A DNA stretch of 64,000 bases from Phreatobacter sp. (lineage in GTDB: Bacteria; Pseudomonadota; Alphaproteobacteria; Rhizobiales; Phreatobacteraceae). Location: positions 248,001 through 312,000 of the forward strand of contig NZ_JAEULY010000009.1 in the NCBI RefSeq assembly GCF_016793595.1. The letters are read 5' to 3'. The position numbers were made by a program, and so were the translations under genes. Below the pieces are notes generated by a model. It was not told the origin of the DNA. It made no database searches and saw only the letters and a list, made by a program, of their open reading frames with translations. Below are positions 17,579 to 26,962 of this stretch, piece by piece. Each line of letters begins with the position of its first letter. The first letter of the stretch is position 1.

Positions 17579-18976
17579 ATGTCCGACCTCGCCGATCTCT
17601 CCGCAGCCGACCTGTCCAGGGCCTACAAGTCGAAGAAACTGTCGCCGGTGGAGGTGACCCGGGCCGTTCTCGCCCGCATCGAGGCCTGCGAACCGCATAT
17701 CAACGCCATGTATATCGTCGCGGCGGAAGCGGCGCTGAAGGCGGCGAAATCGGCCGAGCGGCGCTGGAACCGCGGCAAGGCGCTTTCACCTCTCGACGGC
17801 GTGCCGGTGACCGTGAAGGAAAACCTGATGACGGCGGGCGATCCCGCGCCCATCGGCGTGCCGATCGCCGACATGACGCCGAAGGAGACGGATTCGCCGG
17901 TTCCCGCGCGCCTGCGCGAGGCCGGCGCGGTCATCCTCGGCAAGACCACCATGCCCGATTACGGCATGCTGTCGGCGGGCCTCTCCTCGCTGCACGGGAT
18001 CACGCGCAACCCCTGGAACCTCGCCAAGAACCCCGCCGGCTCCTCCTCCGGCGCGGGCGCGGCGGGTGCCGCCGGCTACGGCCCGCTCCATGTCGGCACC
18101 GATATCGGCGGCTCGATCCGCCTGCCCGCCGCCCATTGCGGCCTGTTCGGGCTGAAGCCCTCGCTCGGCCGCGTGCCGATCAATCCACCCTTCCTCGGCC
18201 GTGTCGCCGGCCCGATGACCCGCACGGTGCGCGACGGCGCCATGCTGATGAACATCATTTCCAGGCCGGACGAGCGCGACTACCGGAGCCTCCCCTACCA
18301 TCGTACCGACTACACGAGGAACCTCGAAACCCTGCCGCTCAAGGGCCTGAAGATCGGCGTGATCACCGCGATGCAGGCGGGCCTGCCGGCCGATGCGACG
18401 ATCATCCGGGCTGTGAAGGCCGCCGCCAAGGCGCTGGAGGCCGAGGGCGCCATCGTCGAACCGGTTCAGGGCTTCCTGACCCATGAGATGCTCGACGGCA
18501 TCTGCCGCTTCTTCGAGGCGCGCTCCTATGGCGACGTCGTCAAGCTCAAGGCCGAACAGAAGCGCCAGCTCCTGCCCTATATCGTCGAGTGGGCGACCTG
18601 GCGTGCCCGCAAGTTCACCGGCGACGACGTGATGAGCGGCTATCTCGCCGTGCAGGCCATGCGCGAGGCGGCCATCGCCACCAACGAGCCCTACGACTAC
18701 ATCCTCTCGCCGGTCACCTGCCCGGTCAGCTATTCGGCCGAGGCGCATTCGCCGACCGACGATCCGCACCGGGCGCTGGACCACATCCCCTTCACGGTCG
18801 CCGCCAACATGAGCGAGCAGCCGGCGGCGAGCGTCAACTGGACCTTCGCGCGCAACGGCATGCCGGTCGGCGTGCAGGTGATCGGCAAGCGCTTCGACGA
18901 TGCCGGCGTGATGAAGCTCTGCGCGTCGCTGGAAGTGCTCAGGCCCCAGCAGAAGCCCTGGCCGGTGGTGGGGTAG
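17579..18976 (+). CDS. Amidase (amidase-signature family)
   Basis: 465-residue cytosolic amidase that hydrolyses a carboxamide of unknown identity. The Ser-cisSer-Lys triad is visible: Lys in VTVKENLM, the Gly/Ser loop NPAGSSSGAGAAGAAG, and the nucleophile in TDIGGSIRLPAAHCGLFG. I start at the ATG at 17579 (MSDLADLSAADL); the open frame upstream is antisense to mccA. It is divergent from mccA, whose start is 163 bases away, and convergent with the SDR gene. GatA is a paralogue, but gatB and gatC are not here. Confidence 0.88.
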   Translation: MSDLADLSAADLSRAYKSKKLSPVEVTRAVLARIEACEPHINAMYIVAAEAALKAAKSAERRWNRGKALSPLDGVPVTVKENLMTAGDPAPIGVPIADMTPKETDSPVPARLREAGAVILGKTTMPDYGMLSAGLSSLHGITRNPWNLAKNPAGSSSGAGAAGAAGYGPLHVGTDIGGSIRLPAAHCGLFGLKPSLGRVPINPPFLGRVAGPMTRTVRDGAMLMNIISRPDERDYRSLPYHRTDYTRNLETLPLKGLKIGVITAMQAGLPADATIIRAVKAAAKALEAEGAIVEPVQGFLTHEMLDGICRFFEARSYGDVVKLKAEQKRQLLPYIVEWATWRARKFTGDDVMSGYLAVQAMREAAIATNEPYDYILSPVTCPVSYSAEAHSPTDDPHRALDHIPFTVAANMSEQPAASVNWTFARNGMPVGVQVIGKRFDDAGVMKLCASLEVLRPQQKPWPVVG

Positions 18977-19007
18977 CCGCGACGAACCCTCTCCCGCAAC
19001 GCGAAGT

Positions 19008-19032
19008 AACCCTCTCCCATGGGGAGAGGGTT
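19008..19032. terminator. Bidirectional hairpin between amidase and SDR genes
   Basis: AACCCTCTCCC and GGGAGAGGGTT form a perfect 11-base inverted repeat around ATG-like loop bases. It lies between convergent genes. An extra copy of the left arm occurs about 23 bases earlier (from 18985). The same arm sequence is a familiar dispersed alphaproteobacterial hairpin. Confidence 0.6.
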
Positions 19033-19042
19033 CATTCGCCCC

Positions 19043-19774
19043 TCAGATCGGCGCGACGCCCACGGTCATGCCGCCGCAGACATAGAGAATCTGCCCGGTC
19101 ACGAAGCTCGCCCCCTCCGACAGGAAGAAGTCGGCGGCATGGGCGATGTCCTCGGGCTGGCCGAGGCGCTGCACCGGCACACCGCGGATGATCGCCTGCG
19201 TGCGCGGCGAATTATGCGGATTGGCGGACTTGAACAGTTCCGTCTCGATCGGGCCCGGCCCGACCGCGTTGACCGTGATGCCGTGTGGCGCAAGCTCCAG
19301 CGCCCAGGTGCGGGTGAAGCCGATGACGCCGGCCTTTGTTGCGGAATAGGCAGTCCTCAGTTCCTTGCCGAGCGCCGCGCGCGAGGAAATGGTGACGATC
19401 CGCCCCCTGCCCGCCTGTTTCATGCCGGGCACCACGGCCTGCGCGGCCAGCATGACCGCGCGCAGGTTCACCGCCACCACGCGGTCGAAATCCTCGAGCG
19501 TCGTCTCTTCCAGCGAAGCGGGCGGCGCGATGCCGGCATTGTTGACCAGCCAGAGCACCGGCTGGTCCGTGACGATCTCGTGCAGGGCGTCGCGGGTGGC
19601 ATCGACATCGGTCAGATCGACCTCGACGAAATCCGCGCCGCTGTCCGTCTCCGGCGGCGCGCGGTCGAGATTGACGACGGGTATGCCGCGACGGATCAGC
19701 CGCTCGACGATGGCAGCCCCGATGCCTCTGGAGCCGCCGGTGACGAGGGCTGCGGGTTCGTGATCGTGTGCCAT
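19043..19774 (-). CDS. Short-chain dehydrogenase/reductase
   Basis: 243-residue classical SDR. The NAD(P) motif is TGGSRGIG near residues 13-20, then NNAGIAPP. Catalytic Ser is in TISSRAALG, and Tyr and Lys are in YSATKAG. Later, GPIETELF is typical of FabG-like SDRs. The substrate cannot be told from sequence; it lies between mccA and mccB, so a link to branched-chain or acyl-CoA metabolism is possible but not shown. Confidence 0.85.
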   Translation of the reverse strand: MAHDHEPAALVTGGSRGIGAAIVERLIRRGIPVVNLDRAPPETDSGADFVEVDLTDVDATRDALHEIVTDQPVLWLVNNAGIAPPASLEETTLEDFDRVVAVNLRAVMLAAQAVVPGMKQAGRGRIVTISSRAALGKELRTAYSATKAGVIGFTRTWALELAPHGITVNAVGPGPIETELFKSANPHNSPRTQAIIRGVPVQRLGQPEDIAHAADFFLSEGASFVTGQILYVCGGMTVGVAPI

Positions 19775-19860
19775 GCCTGTATGTCTCCGGCGCCCATGGT
19801 TCGAGCGCTCATCCCAACGTCATGCCCGGGCCACAGGCGGCCTATGGCCGCCGTTCTTCT

Positions 19861-19960
19861 CTCTTGAACGCCGAGGCAAAGCCTCGGCTATGCCGGCCAT
19901 CCACGACTTGTCGTCGAGGTGAGTGTTCCAGCCGTGGACGGCCGGGACAAGCCCGGCCAT
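19861..19960. repeat. Pair of REP-like palindromes
   Basis: Two short perfect palindromes in a non-coding gap between SDR and mccB: GCCGAGGCaaaGCCTCGGC at 19870-19888 and GGCCGGGacaaGCCCGGCC (one loop shift) at 19940-19958. They are joined by TGCCGGCCATCCACGAC-type text, which resembles dispersed extragenic palindromes of Hyphomicrobiales. The whole 19775-19995 gap appears to hold only this element. Confidence 0.55.
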
Positions 19961-19995
19961 GACGTGGAGGGGTGAGCGGAAACGACGGAGCGGGA

Positions 19996-21603
19996 TCACA
20001 TCCTGAACACGCCGAACTTCGTCGGCGGCACCGGCGCATTGAGGCAGGCGCTGAGCGCCAGCGACAGCACCCGCCGCGTCTCCGAGGGCAGGATGATGCC
20101 GTCGTCCCAGAGCCGCGCGGTCGCGTAATAGGGGTGCCCCTCGGTCTCGTAGTTCGAGCGGATCGGCGCCTTGAACGCCTCTTCCTCGTCCGCCGACCAG
20201 TCCTTGCCCTCGGCCTCGAAATTCTCGCGCTTGACGGTCGCCAGCACGCTCGCCGCCTGCTCGCCGCCCATGACGGAGATGCGCGAATTCGGCCAGGTGA
20301 ACAGGAAGCGCGGCGAATAGGCTCGCCCGCACATGCCGTAATTGCCGGCGCCGTAGCTGCCGCCGACAAGCAGCGTGATTTTCGGCACCTGCGCGCAGGC
20401 GACCGCCGTCACGAGCTTGGCGCCGTCCTTGGCGATGCCGCCCGCCTCGAACTGCCGGCCGACCATGAAACCGGTGATGTTCTGGAGAAACAGCAGCGGA
20501 ATGCGCCGCTGGCAGCAGAGCTCGATGAAATGCGCGCCCTTCATGGCGCTTTCCGAGAACAGGATGCCGTTATTGGCGATGATGCCGACCGGCATGCCGT
20601 GGAGACGCGCGAAGCCCGTCACCAGCGTCGTGCCGTAGAGCGCCTTGAACTCGTCGAACTCGGAGCCATCCACCAGCCGCGCGATGACCTCGCGGATGTC
20701 GTATTGCGTCTTGAGGTTGGTCGGCACCAGCGCTTCCAGCTCGGCCGGGTCGTATTTCGGCTCGCGCGGTTCGGCGAGCGCGATATCGATGGTCTTGACC
20801 GAGTTGACGTTCGAGACGATGCGCCGGGCAATCGCCAGCGCGTGGGTATCGTCCACCGCGTAATGATCCGCGACGCCGGACTGGCGGGCATGGACCTCGG
20901 CGCCGCCGAGATCCTCGGCGGTGACGATCTCACCGGTCGCCGCGCGCACCAAGGGCGGGCCGCCGAGGAAGATGGTGCCCTGCTTGCGAACGATCACCGT
21001 CTCGTCCGACATGGCCGGCACATAGGCCCCGCCCGCCGTGCAGGAGCCCATGACCACCGCGATCTGCGGGATGCTGGCGGCGGAAAGGTTCGCCTGATTG
21101 AAGAAGATGCGGCCGAAATGCTCGCGGTCGGGGAAGACCTCGGTCTGGTGCGGCAGGTTCGCGCCGCCGGAATCGACGAGATAGACGCAGGGCAGCCGGT
21201 TCTGCAGCGCGATCTCCTGCGCGCGCAGGTGCTTCTTCACCGTCATCGGGTAGTAGGTGCCGCCCTTGATGGTGGAATCGTTGGCGACGATCATCACCTC
21301 GCGGCCCTCGACGCGGCCGATGCCGGTGATCACGCCCGCGCCGTGGATCGGCTCGCCGTAAAGGCCGTTGGCGGCAAGCTGGGACAGTTCGAGGAAGGGC
21401 GAGCCGGGGTCGATGAGGCCCATGACGCGGTCGCGCGGCAACAGCTTGCCGCGCGCGACGTGGCGCTGGCGGGCGCGCTCGTTGCCGCCGAGGGCGGCGT
21501 CGGCGCGCTTCGCCTGAAGATCGTCGACGAGGCCGCGCCACGCCTCGGCATTGGCTTTGGCCTCGGGCGCGGCGGCATTGAAGGCGGATTTCAGAATGGC
21601 CAA
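19996..21603 (-). CDS. mccB: 3-methylcrotonyl-CoA carboxylase carboxyltransferase (beta) subunit
   Basis: Transfers carboxyl from biotin to 3-methylcrotonyl-CoA in leucine breakdown. 535 residues, starting with TTG at 21603. Crotonase-fold carboxyltransferase motifs: [11 protein letters not shown], the acyl-CoA oxyanion region [25 protein letters not shown], and the C-terminal [20 protein letters not shown]. The last of these ([12 protein letters not shown]) is typical of MCC rather than propionyl-CoA carboxylase. It is co-oriented with mccA and ivd but separated from them by unrelated genes. Confidence 0.9.
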   Translation of the reverse strand: MAILKSAFNAAAPEAKANAEAWRGLVDDLQAKRADAALGGNERARQRHVARGKLLPRDRVMGLIDPGSPFLELSQLAANGLYGEPIHGAGVITGIGRVEGREVMIVANDSTIKGGTYYPMTVKKHLRAQEIALQNRLPCVYLVDSGGANLPHQTEVFPDREHFGRIFFNQANLSAASIPQIAVVMGSCTAGGAYVPAMSDETVIVRKQGTIFLGGPPLVRAATGEIVTAEDLGGAEVHARQSGVADHYAVDDTHALAIARRIVSNVNSVKTIDIALAEPREPKYDPAELEALVPTNLKTQYDIREVIARLVDGSEFDEFKALYGTTLVTGFARLHGMPVGIIANNGILFSESAMKGAHFIELCCQRRIPLLFLQNITGFMVGRQFEAGGIAKDGAKLVTAVACAQVPKITLLVGGSYGAGNYGMCGRAYSPRFLFTWPNSRISVMGGEQAASVLATVKRENFEAEGKDWSADEEEAFKAPIRSNYETEGHPYYATARLWDDGIILPSETRRVLSLALSACLNAPVPPTKFGVFRM

Positions 21604-21747
21604 GGCGGCAGGCTCCGGCGCGGAAGCAATTCCAGCAAAAGCGCGAAGCGGTTTTGCGTCCGGAATTGCGGGTAACGAGAAACGACGATTGGGCCGTCTT
21701 GGTTAGCCTGCAATCGACAGCCTGTCATCCGGGCGGAGCGGCGGAGG

Positions 21748-22533
21748 TCAGCGTCCCGCGGCCGGCTCCATGTGGACGGCCCGGATGGCCTGCTCCGCCG
21801 CCGGGCTGTTCATCAGCGCGATGAAGGCGCGCGCCGCCTCCGCCTCGCGCGGCTGCACCGCAAGGCCGGCGGAATAGGTGGTGACGAGTTGCAGCTCCGC
21901 CGGCAGCGGGCCGACGAGGCGGACGCCGCTGACAGGCATGATCTCGCTGATCTGGTGGAACACGACATCGGCCTCACCGCTGGCGACGAGTTCGGCGGCA
22001 TAGCCGCCCATTTTCGGTTTCGCCTTGGCGCGCAGCACGTCGGCAAGGCCGAGGCGCTCGACCATGCGGACGAAATAGATGCCGCTGGTGCCGCCGCCGG
22101 CCGGATCGACATAGGCGATGCCGCGCGCATTGACGATCAGCCGCTTCACCGCCTCGACCGAGGAGATGTCGGGCACCGCCGCACCTTCCGCTATGCCGAT
22201 CCCGATGCCGGTGCGGGCGAGATCAAGCCGCGACCCCCGCACGAGGCGGCCCGACATGGCGAGCGCATCGATGACGACCGGCGTCGCCACGACGACATCG
22301 GCCGCCTCGCCCGCCTGAATGCGCCGCTGGACGCCGCCCGCCGTGTCCGTGTCGAGAATGATCCGGTGGCCGGTCTGTGCCTGGAACAGGTCTCCAAGCA
22401 TCTGCACCAGCGCCTTGGACGCCCCGGTGGCCATCACCCTGAGTTCGGCGGCGGACGCCCGGCCCCCGCCAACCGCCACCGCCAGCGTGAGAGCCAGGGC
22501 TCCGACAATCGCCTGCGCCGCGCCCGATGCCAT
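21748..22533 (-). CDS. ModA-family periplasmic substrate-binding protein
   Basis: 261 residues with a signal peptide ending near ASAAE. The mature part starts ELRVMATGASKALVQML and has the type-II binding-protein layout of molybdate-binding ModA relatives (ALAMSGRLV, then GIAYVDPAGGGTSGIYF, then GEADVVFHQISEI). No permease or ATPase gene is adjacent, and the ModA oxyanion Ser pattern is not obvious, so it may be an orphan binding or sensory protein. The family assignment is good; the ligand is unknown. Confidence 0.75.
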   Translation of the reverse strand: MASGAAQAIVGALALTLAVAVGGGRASAAELRVMATGASKALVQMLGDLFQAQTGHRIILDTDTAGGVQRRIQAGEAADVVVATPVVIDALAMSGRLVRGSRLDLARTGIGIGIAEGAAVPDISSVEAVKRLIVNARGIAYVDPAGGGTSGIYFVRMVERLGLADVLRAKAKPKMGGYAAELVASGEADVVFHQISEIMPVSGVRLVGPLPAELQLVTTYSAGLAVQPREAEAARAFIALMNSPAAEQAIRAVHMEPAAGR

Positions 22534-22627
22534 ATCCGCCTCCCCCGATAGCGGCGCCGATCATGCGGTGGCCTCAGCCGGTGGCAACCGGAAACGCGCG
22601 GCGCTCCAATCGCATTCGCGTGAGGCG

Positions 22628-23275
22628 TCAGATCACGTCGTCGCTGTCGGCGAGGTGCCACGGCTCGGCATCCGCCGCCTCTTTCCATTCCTGCCAGGCC
22701 GGCAGGGCCATGATCCGCTCCATATAGGCGCGCACCGGCGGCGGCACCGCCACGGCATAGGAATGAAACCGCGAGACGACCGGAGCGTACATGGCATCCG
22801 CGCCGGAGAAGGCGCCATAGAGGAACGGGCCGCCCGCGCCGAAACGGCTTCTCGCCTCCGTCCACCCGGCGACGATGCGGGCGACATTGGCCTCGACATC
22901 CGGGCCGAGGGTCACGGATTTCGGCGCGCGGCGGATATTCATCGGACAGCGGGAGCGCAGGGCGGCGAAACCGGCATGCATCTCGGTCGATAGCGAGCGG
23001 GCATGGGCGCGGGCCGCCCTATCGAACGGCCAGACCCGATCAGGGAAGCGGTCGGCGATATATTCGATGATCGACAGGCTCTCCCAGACGACGATGTCGC
23101 CGTCGATCAGGGCCGGCACCTTGCCGCCGGGCGAGGCGGCACGGATGCGCTCGGCGGAACCGTCGCGGTAGAGCGGGATCAGTTCCTCCTCGAACGGCAG
23201 CCCGAGCACCCGCATGAGCAGCCACGGCCGGAACGACCAGGACGAATAGGCCTTGTTGCCGATGACGAGCTTCAT
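22628..23275 (-). CDS. Glutathione S-transferase family protein
   Basis: 215 residues with thioredoxin-like N-terminal domain (MKLVIGNKAYSSWSFRPWL) and helical C-terminal domain. The glutathione-binding cis-Pro is in GKVPALIDGD and the ES pair is VWESLSIIEY. The Ser-Ser-Trp-Ser-x-R-Pro start is typical of a bacterial GST subgroup related to maleylacetoacetate isomerase-like proteins. The substrate is unknown. Confidence 0.85.
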   Translation of the reverse strand: MKLVIGNKAYSSWSFRPWLLMRVLGLPFEEELIPLYRDGSAERIRAASPGGKVPALIDGDIVVWESLSIIEYIADRFPDRVWPFDRAARAHARSLSTEMHAGFAALRSRCPMNIRRAPKSVTLGPDVEANVARIVAGWTEARSRFGAGGPFLYGAFSGADAMYAPVVSRFHSYAVAVPPPVRAYMERIMALPAWQEWKEAADAEPWHLADSDDVI

Positions 23276-23369
23276 GACGCCCCCCGTTTTTTTGAGGCGT
23301 CACGATGCCCGGCAGCCGCTGCCCGCTCCAGCGAATTGCCGTGATCGGCCCATTCGCGGCGCTGATCGA

Positions 23370-23783
23370 TCAGGCCTTCGCCTTCGGCACCCACGCCTCG
23401 ACCGGGCCGCCGGTCTTCTTCCACGCGCCGAAGCCGCCCTCGACATGGGCGACAGGCTTCAGTCCCATGTCCTGCGCGGTCTTGGCCGCGAGTGCCGAGC
23501 GCAGGCCGCCGGCGCAGAAGAACACGAACTGCTTGTCCTCCTGGAAGATCGGCTTGGCATAGGGGCTTTCCGGGTCGATCCAGAATTCCAGCATGCCCCG
23601 CGTGCAGGAAAAGGCGCCGGGCACCTTGCCGTCGCGCTCCTGCTCGCGCGGGTCGCGGATATCGACGAGCACCACGTCGTCGCGGCCGTGCAGCGCCTTG
23701 GCCTCCTCGATGGTCAGCGTCTTCACCGCGCGATTGGCCTCGTCGAGCATGGCCTTGTAGCCGCGCGTGATGGTCTGGGGCAT
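23370..23783 (-). CDS. Rhodanese-like sulfurtransferase
   Basis: 137-residue single-domain rhodanese. CH2A-like VVLVDIRDPREQE and the active-site loop FFCAGGLRSALA with the catalytic Cys are intact. I start at the ATG at 23783 (MPQTITRGYKAML); a longer frame to 23816 is possible. It has no signal peptide and probably acts in cytosolic persulfide transfer. Confidence 0.85.
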   Translation of the reverse strand: MPQTITRGYKAMLDEANRAVKTLTIEEAKALHGRDDVVLVDIRDPREQERDGKVPGAFSCTRGMLEFWIDPESPYAKPIFQEDKQFVFFCAGGLRSALAAKTAQDMGLKPVAHVEGGFGAWKKTGGPVEAWVPKAKA

Positions 23784-23896
23784 GTCGTCCTCCACTGTTT
23801 CAGCCGAACCTAGCACCGCCCTCGCCGCCCGGCACAGGCCCGCCGGCGCATGACGCTCTGGACGAAGCCGCGCGGCCCGCGCTACCGATTGAACTC

Positions 23897-24574
23897 ATGC
23901 TTGGCCTGACGCTCCTCGACGGCATCGCTTTCGGCTATTTCGCCATCGCCTGGGCGACCTATGCCTGGATCGTCGAGGTCTGGGGCGGCCGCCGGCGCGG
24001 GCTCACCGCGATCATGCACGACTACCGGCACCGCTGGATGGCGGAGATGCTGGTGCGGCCCAACCGCATCGTCGACACCCAGATCAACATGACGCTGCAA
24101 CAGGGCTCGTCGTTCTTCGCCTCCACCTCGCTGCTCGCGGTCGGCGCCTGCCTTGGCCTGATGAACGCCTCCGACCGGGCGCTGGAAGTGGTGCAGGGTC
24201 TGTCCTTCGGCCATGCCGGCTCGCGCCAGCAGTGGGAGGTGAAGCTCGCCGGGCTGATGGTGATCTTCGTCTATGCCTTCTTCAAGTTCGGTTGGGCCTA
24301 CCGGGTGTTCAACTACTGCGCCATCCTGATCGGGGCTACACCCGAGGGCGACCGCCGGACCAGCGACGAGGCCAAGGCCATGGCAAACCGCGCCGCCAAG
24401 CTCAACGGCATCGCCGCGGCGCATTTCAACAGGGGCCAGCGCGCCTTCTTCTTCGCGCTCGGCTATCTCGGCTGGTTCGCGGGTCCGCTGGTCTTCGCCG
24501 CGACCACGACGGCGGTCTTCGCGGTGCTTTACCGGCGGCAGTTCATGTCGGAGAGCCGCGAGGCGGTGCTTTAA
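23897..24574 (+). CDS. DUF599 family membrane protein
   Basis: 225 residues with four membrane segments (about 8-28, 74-95, 114-135 and 187-215). The DUF599 features are the N-terminal YFAIAWATYAWIVE, the RWMAEMLVRPNRIVD loop and FKFGWAYRVFNYCAILIG. Function is unknown. Its stop overlaps the stop of the convergent heme-protein gene by 4 bases. Confidence 0.8.
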   Translation: MLGLTLLDGIAFGYFAIAWATYAWIVEVWGGRRRGLTAIMHDYRHRWMAEMLVRPNRIVDTQINMTLQQGSSFFASTSLLAVGACLGLMNASDRALEVVQGLSFGHAGSRQQWEVKLAGLMVIFVYAFFKFGWAYRVFNYCAILIGATPEGDRRTSDEAKAMANRAAKLNGIAAAHFNRGQRAFFFALGYLGWFAGPLVFAATTTAVFAVLYRRQFMSESREAVL

Positions 24575-26556
24575 CTACGACGCCTCGGGTCCGGGTGCCC
24601 ATCGAGGCGCATCTGGAACAGGAAATAGGTCGGCGAGCAGTAGCCGAGACCGGCGACGCGGCCGATATCGGGCAGATTGGCGGGCAATGCCTGGCACATG
24701 AAATCCTCGCGGCAGAGGCGCTCCGCCGAGCAGGTCGCGCGCATTCCCCTCACGATGGCCCCACCGAGGCAGCCGGCGAAATCGTTGGTGGCGACGCAGA
24801 GGTCGAAAGCACGCCCGCCGGCAAAGCCGCAAATGTCGTCCGGCGGCGTCTGGCCCGGACGGAAGCCGGCGAAGCGGCGGTCCTGATCGTTGCACTGACG
24901 ATAGGCAAGGCCCGCCGGCGTGCCGCCGACCGGCGGACGGCAGGTATGGTCCACGCGGTTGATGCGCGGCGCATGGGCGTTCAGCCGGGTCAGGACGGTG
25001 AAGCGATCGACCCATGGCCTGATGCCCGACGAGGGCTCGATGCGGCCAGCAAGGCACGCCTGCCCCGAAAACTCCCGGCTTCGCTCGTTGATCATGCACT
25101 GGCCGTAGTCGATGCCGACGGAAGGGTTTTCCGCCAGCACGGTGCAGGTCGCCCCGCCGCCGCAGGTCCAGCCCTGACCGATGTCGCGCCCCGTCACCGC
25201 CGGCAGACAGGCTTGGCCGAGCGTCGCCTGCCGGTAGGCCGGCCGGTTTCCCGCCCAGTCGGCGGGAGGGGCCGCCGGCAGCGGCCGGAAGCGCGCGGGA
25301 TCGCGGCCGGACGCCACGGCATCGGCATAGGCGACACGCCGTGAACGCTCCGCGTGGAAATGCGGGGAATAGCCGACCAGCACCCGGTTCAGCGGCGAGA
25401 TGCCGGGCTCGTCCTCGCCGATGACGTGAAACCCGGCCGTGGAGCCCGACTGGTGGCAGCCCTGACAGGTCATGCCGTCCAGCCGCTCGATGAAGCCGCG
25501 CACCGAGCGCACGAGACCTTCGGACCCGAACTCCGGGCCGGCGAAAGCGACGCCATTCTTGCCGAAGACCTGCGCATAGGGCCGGTTGCCGTAACGAGCC
25601 GATCCGTAGGTGGACCAGGACATGACGCGGGTCGCGAGAAAGCGGTCGGGCACGCGGATGACGCCTTGCTCGACCTCGCCGGTGCGCGCCTTGAGGAAGG
25701 CGACGAGGTCGTCGCGGAGCGCCGCGTCGTCCCGCAGCCGCGCCACGTCCGGCGTGTTCTCCAGCGGCTTGTCGGTAAGCGCGACCGCCCCCTCGCTCGC
25801 CGCGACGGCAAAGACGCGCATGAGGTAGGCCGCCTGCCCGCCGAACGCGACCTCCTGTCCCGACGGAAAGCGGACGATCTGGGCGTTGATCTCGATCTGC
25901 TTCGGGCGCACCGAGCCCGCCGCCAGAGGGTCGCCGGCGAGCCACGCCGCCTTGGCTGCGGCATCCCCGAGCCTCGGGGGAACGACAAGGCCGCGCGCGA
26001 CATCGGCGCAGGTGCCGCCGGGCGGCTTCGGCAGGTCATGGACGACGTTGACCGAGAAGGGCATGCGCGAGGCATAGGTGCGGCCGTCACGCTGGAAGCT
26101 GTAGGCGAGACGGTAGAGCAGCCGGATCTCGCCGCAGGTCGCCTCGCGCTCGCTCTCGGCGGCGAAATCCCGCCGGTCGAGCCGCGCCACCACGCCGACC
26201 AGCGCGAAACGCGCGGTGGGCGACGACAGCCACGCCAGCTCGAAGACCCGCCCGGCATTGGCGCTGGTGATCTCGTGCAGCGGCCGGCCGGTCGCGGCCA
26301 TGTCGGCGCGCAGCTCGCGGACATCGGCCGAAACCGTCTCGACGACCTGCCGGTAGGCCGGGCTCGCCTGATACAGGGCGGCGTTGGTCGCGCCGGGCAC
26401 GCCGAAGGCACGGGCCATGCCGAAGCCGCGCGCTTCCAGCGCCCGCAGCGTGGCATTGTCGAGCGTGTCGAGAAACGGCCGCCCGGCCTCGAAAGCTGAG
26501 GCTGGCGCGGCGGCGGCGATCATGGCCGCCAAGGGAAGGATCAGGCGGAGCAGCAT
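24571..26556 (-). CDS. Large exported Cys-rich protein with one c-type heme motif
   Basis: 661 residues. The ATG at 26556 opens a clear signal peptide (MLLRLILPLAAMIAAAAPASA). A single heme motif CQGCH lies near residue 385, in GMTCQGCHQSGSTAGFH. The N-terminal 350 residues are otherwise unlike cytochromes. After the heme there are about 14 further Cys in short repeats (TCGGGATC, NDFAGCLGG, RATCSAERLC), suggesting disulfide-bonded modules. No partner genes for electron transfer are adjacent. I do not recognise the family; it could be a periplasmic or surface redox protein. Confidence 0.75.
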   Translation of the reverse strand: MLLRLILPLAAMIAAAAPASAFEAGRPFLDTLDNATLRALEARGFGMARAFGVPGATNAALYQASPAYRQVVETVSADVRELRADMAATGRPLHEITSANAGRVFELAWLSSPTARFALVGVVARLDRRDFAAESEREATCGEIRLLYRLAYSFQRDGRTYASRMPFSVNVVHDLPKPPGGTCADVARGLVVPPRLGDAAAKAAWLAGDPLAAGSVRPKQIEINAQIVRFPSGQEVAFGGQAAYLMRVFAVAASEGAVALTDKPLENTPDVARLRDDAALRDDLVAFLKARTGEVEQGVIRVPDRFLATRVMSWSTYGSARYGNRPYAQVFGKNGVAFAGPEFGSEGLVRSVRGFIERLDGMTCQGCHQSGSTAGFHVIGEDEPGISPLNRVLVGYSPHFHAERSRRVAYADAVASGRDPARFRPLPAAPPADWAGNRPAYRQATLGQACLPAVTGRDIGQGWTCGGGATCTVLAENPSVGIDYGQCMINERSREFSGQACLAGRIEPSSGIRPWVDRFTVLTRLNAHAPRINRVDHTCRPPVGGTPAGLAYRQCNDQDRRFAGFRPGQTPPDDICGFAGGRAFDLCVATNDFAGCLGGAIVRGMRATCSAERLCREDFMCQALPANLPDIGRVAGLGYCSPTYFLFQMRLDGHPDPRRRS

Positions 26557-26638
26557 GAGGTCGTAAGTCCCACATCTGGATTTCCGCCGGATGCCGCGAC
26601 GGGCTCGACGGCGTATCGGCACTCGGGCATGAGGGGGC

Positions 26639-26902
26639 ATGACCCTCGAATCCGAACTCGAAGACGCTATCCTGACGCTGGCCCGCGCGCGCGGCCCGAC
26701 CAAGTCCATCGACCCCTCCGAACCCGCCAAACAGGTCGCGGCGGCGCGGGGTAGCGACTGGCATGGTCTGATGCAGCCTGTGCGGCGCGCAGCGGTCAGC
26801 CTCGCCAAGCAGGGACGACTGGTCATCCTGCGCAAGGGCAAGCCGGTCGATCCCGCCGAATTCAAGGGCGTCTATCGGCTCACCGTGCCGCGCGAGGATT
26901 GA
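26639..26902 (+). CDS. DUF3253 family protein
   Basis: 87 residues: EDAILTLARARGPTKSIDPS, WHGLMQPVRRAAVSLAKQGR and VILRKGKPVDPAEFKGVYRL match DUF3253, a winged-helix-like family. Divergent from the large heme protein (82 bases apart). No function is known. Confidence 0.85.
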   Translation: MTLESELEDAILTLARARGPTKSIDPSEPAKQVAAARGSDWHGLMQPVRRAAVSLAKQGRLVILRKGKPVDPAEFKGVYRLTVPRED

Positions 26903-26962
26903 GGGCTTCGGGCAATTCGCGAGTCCAGGGAATCGCTTGGCTCGCGGTCTTGAGGTTTTCTC

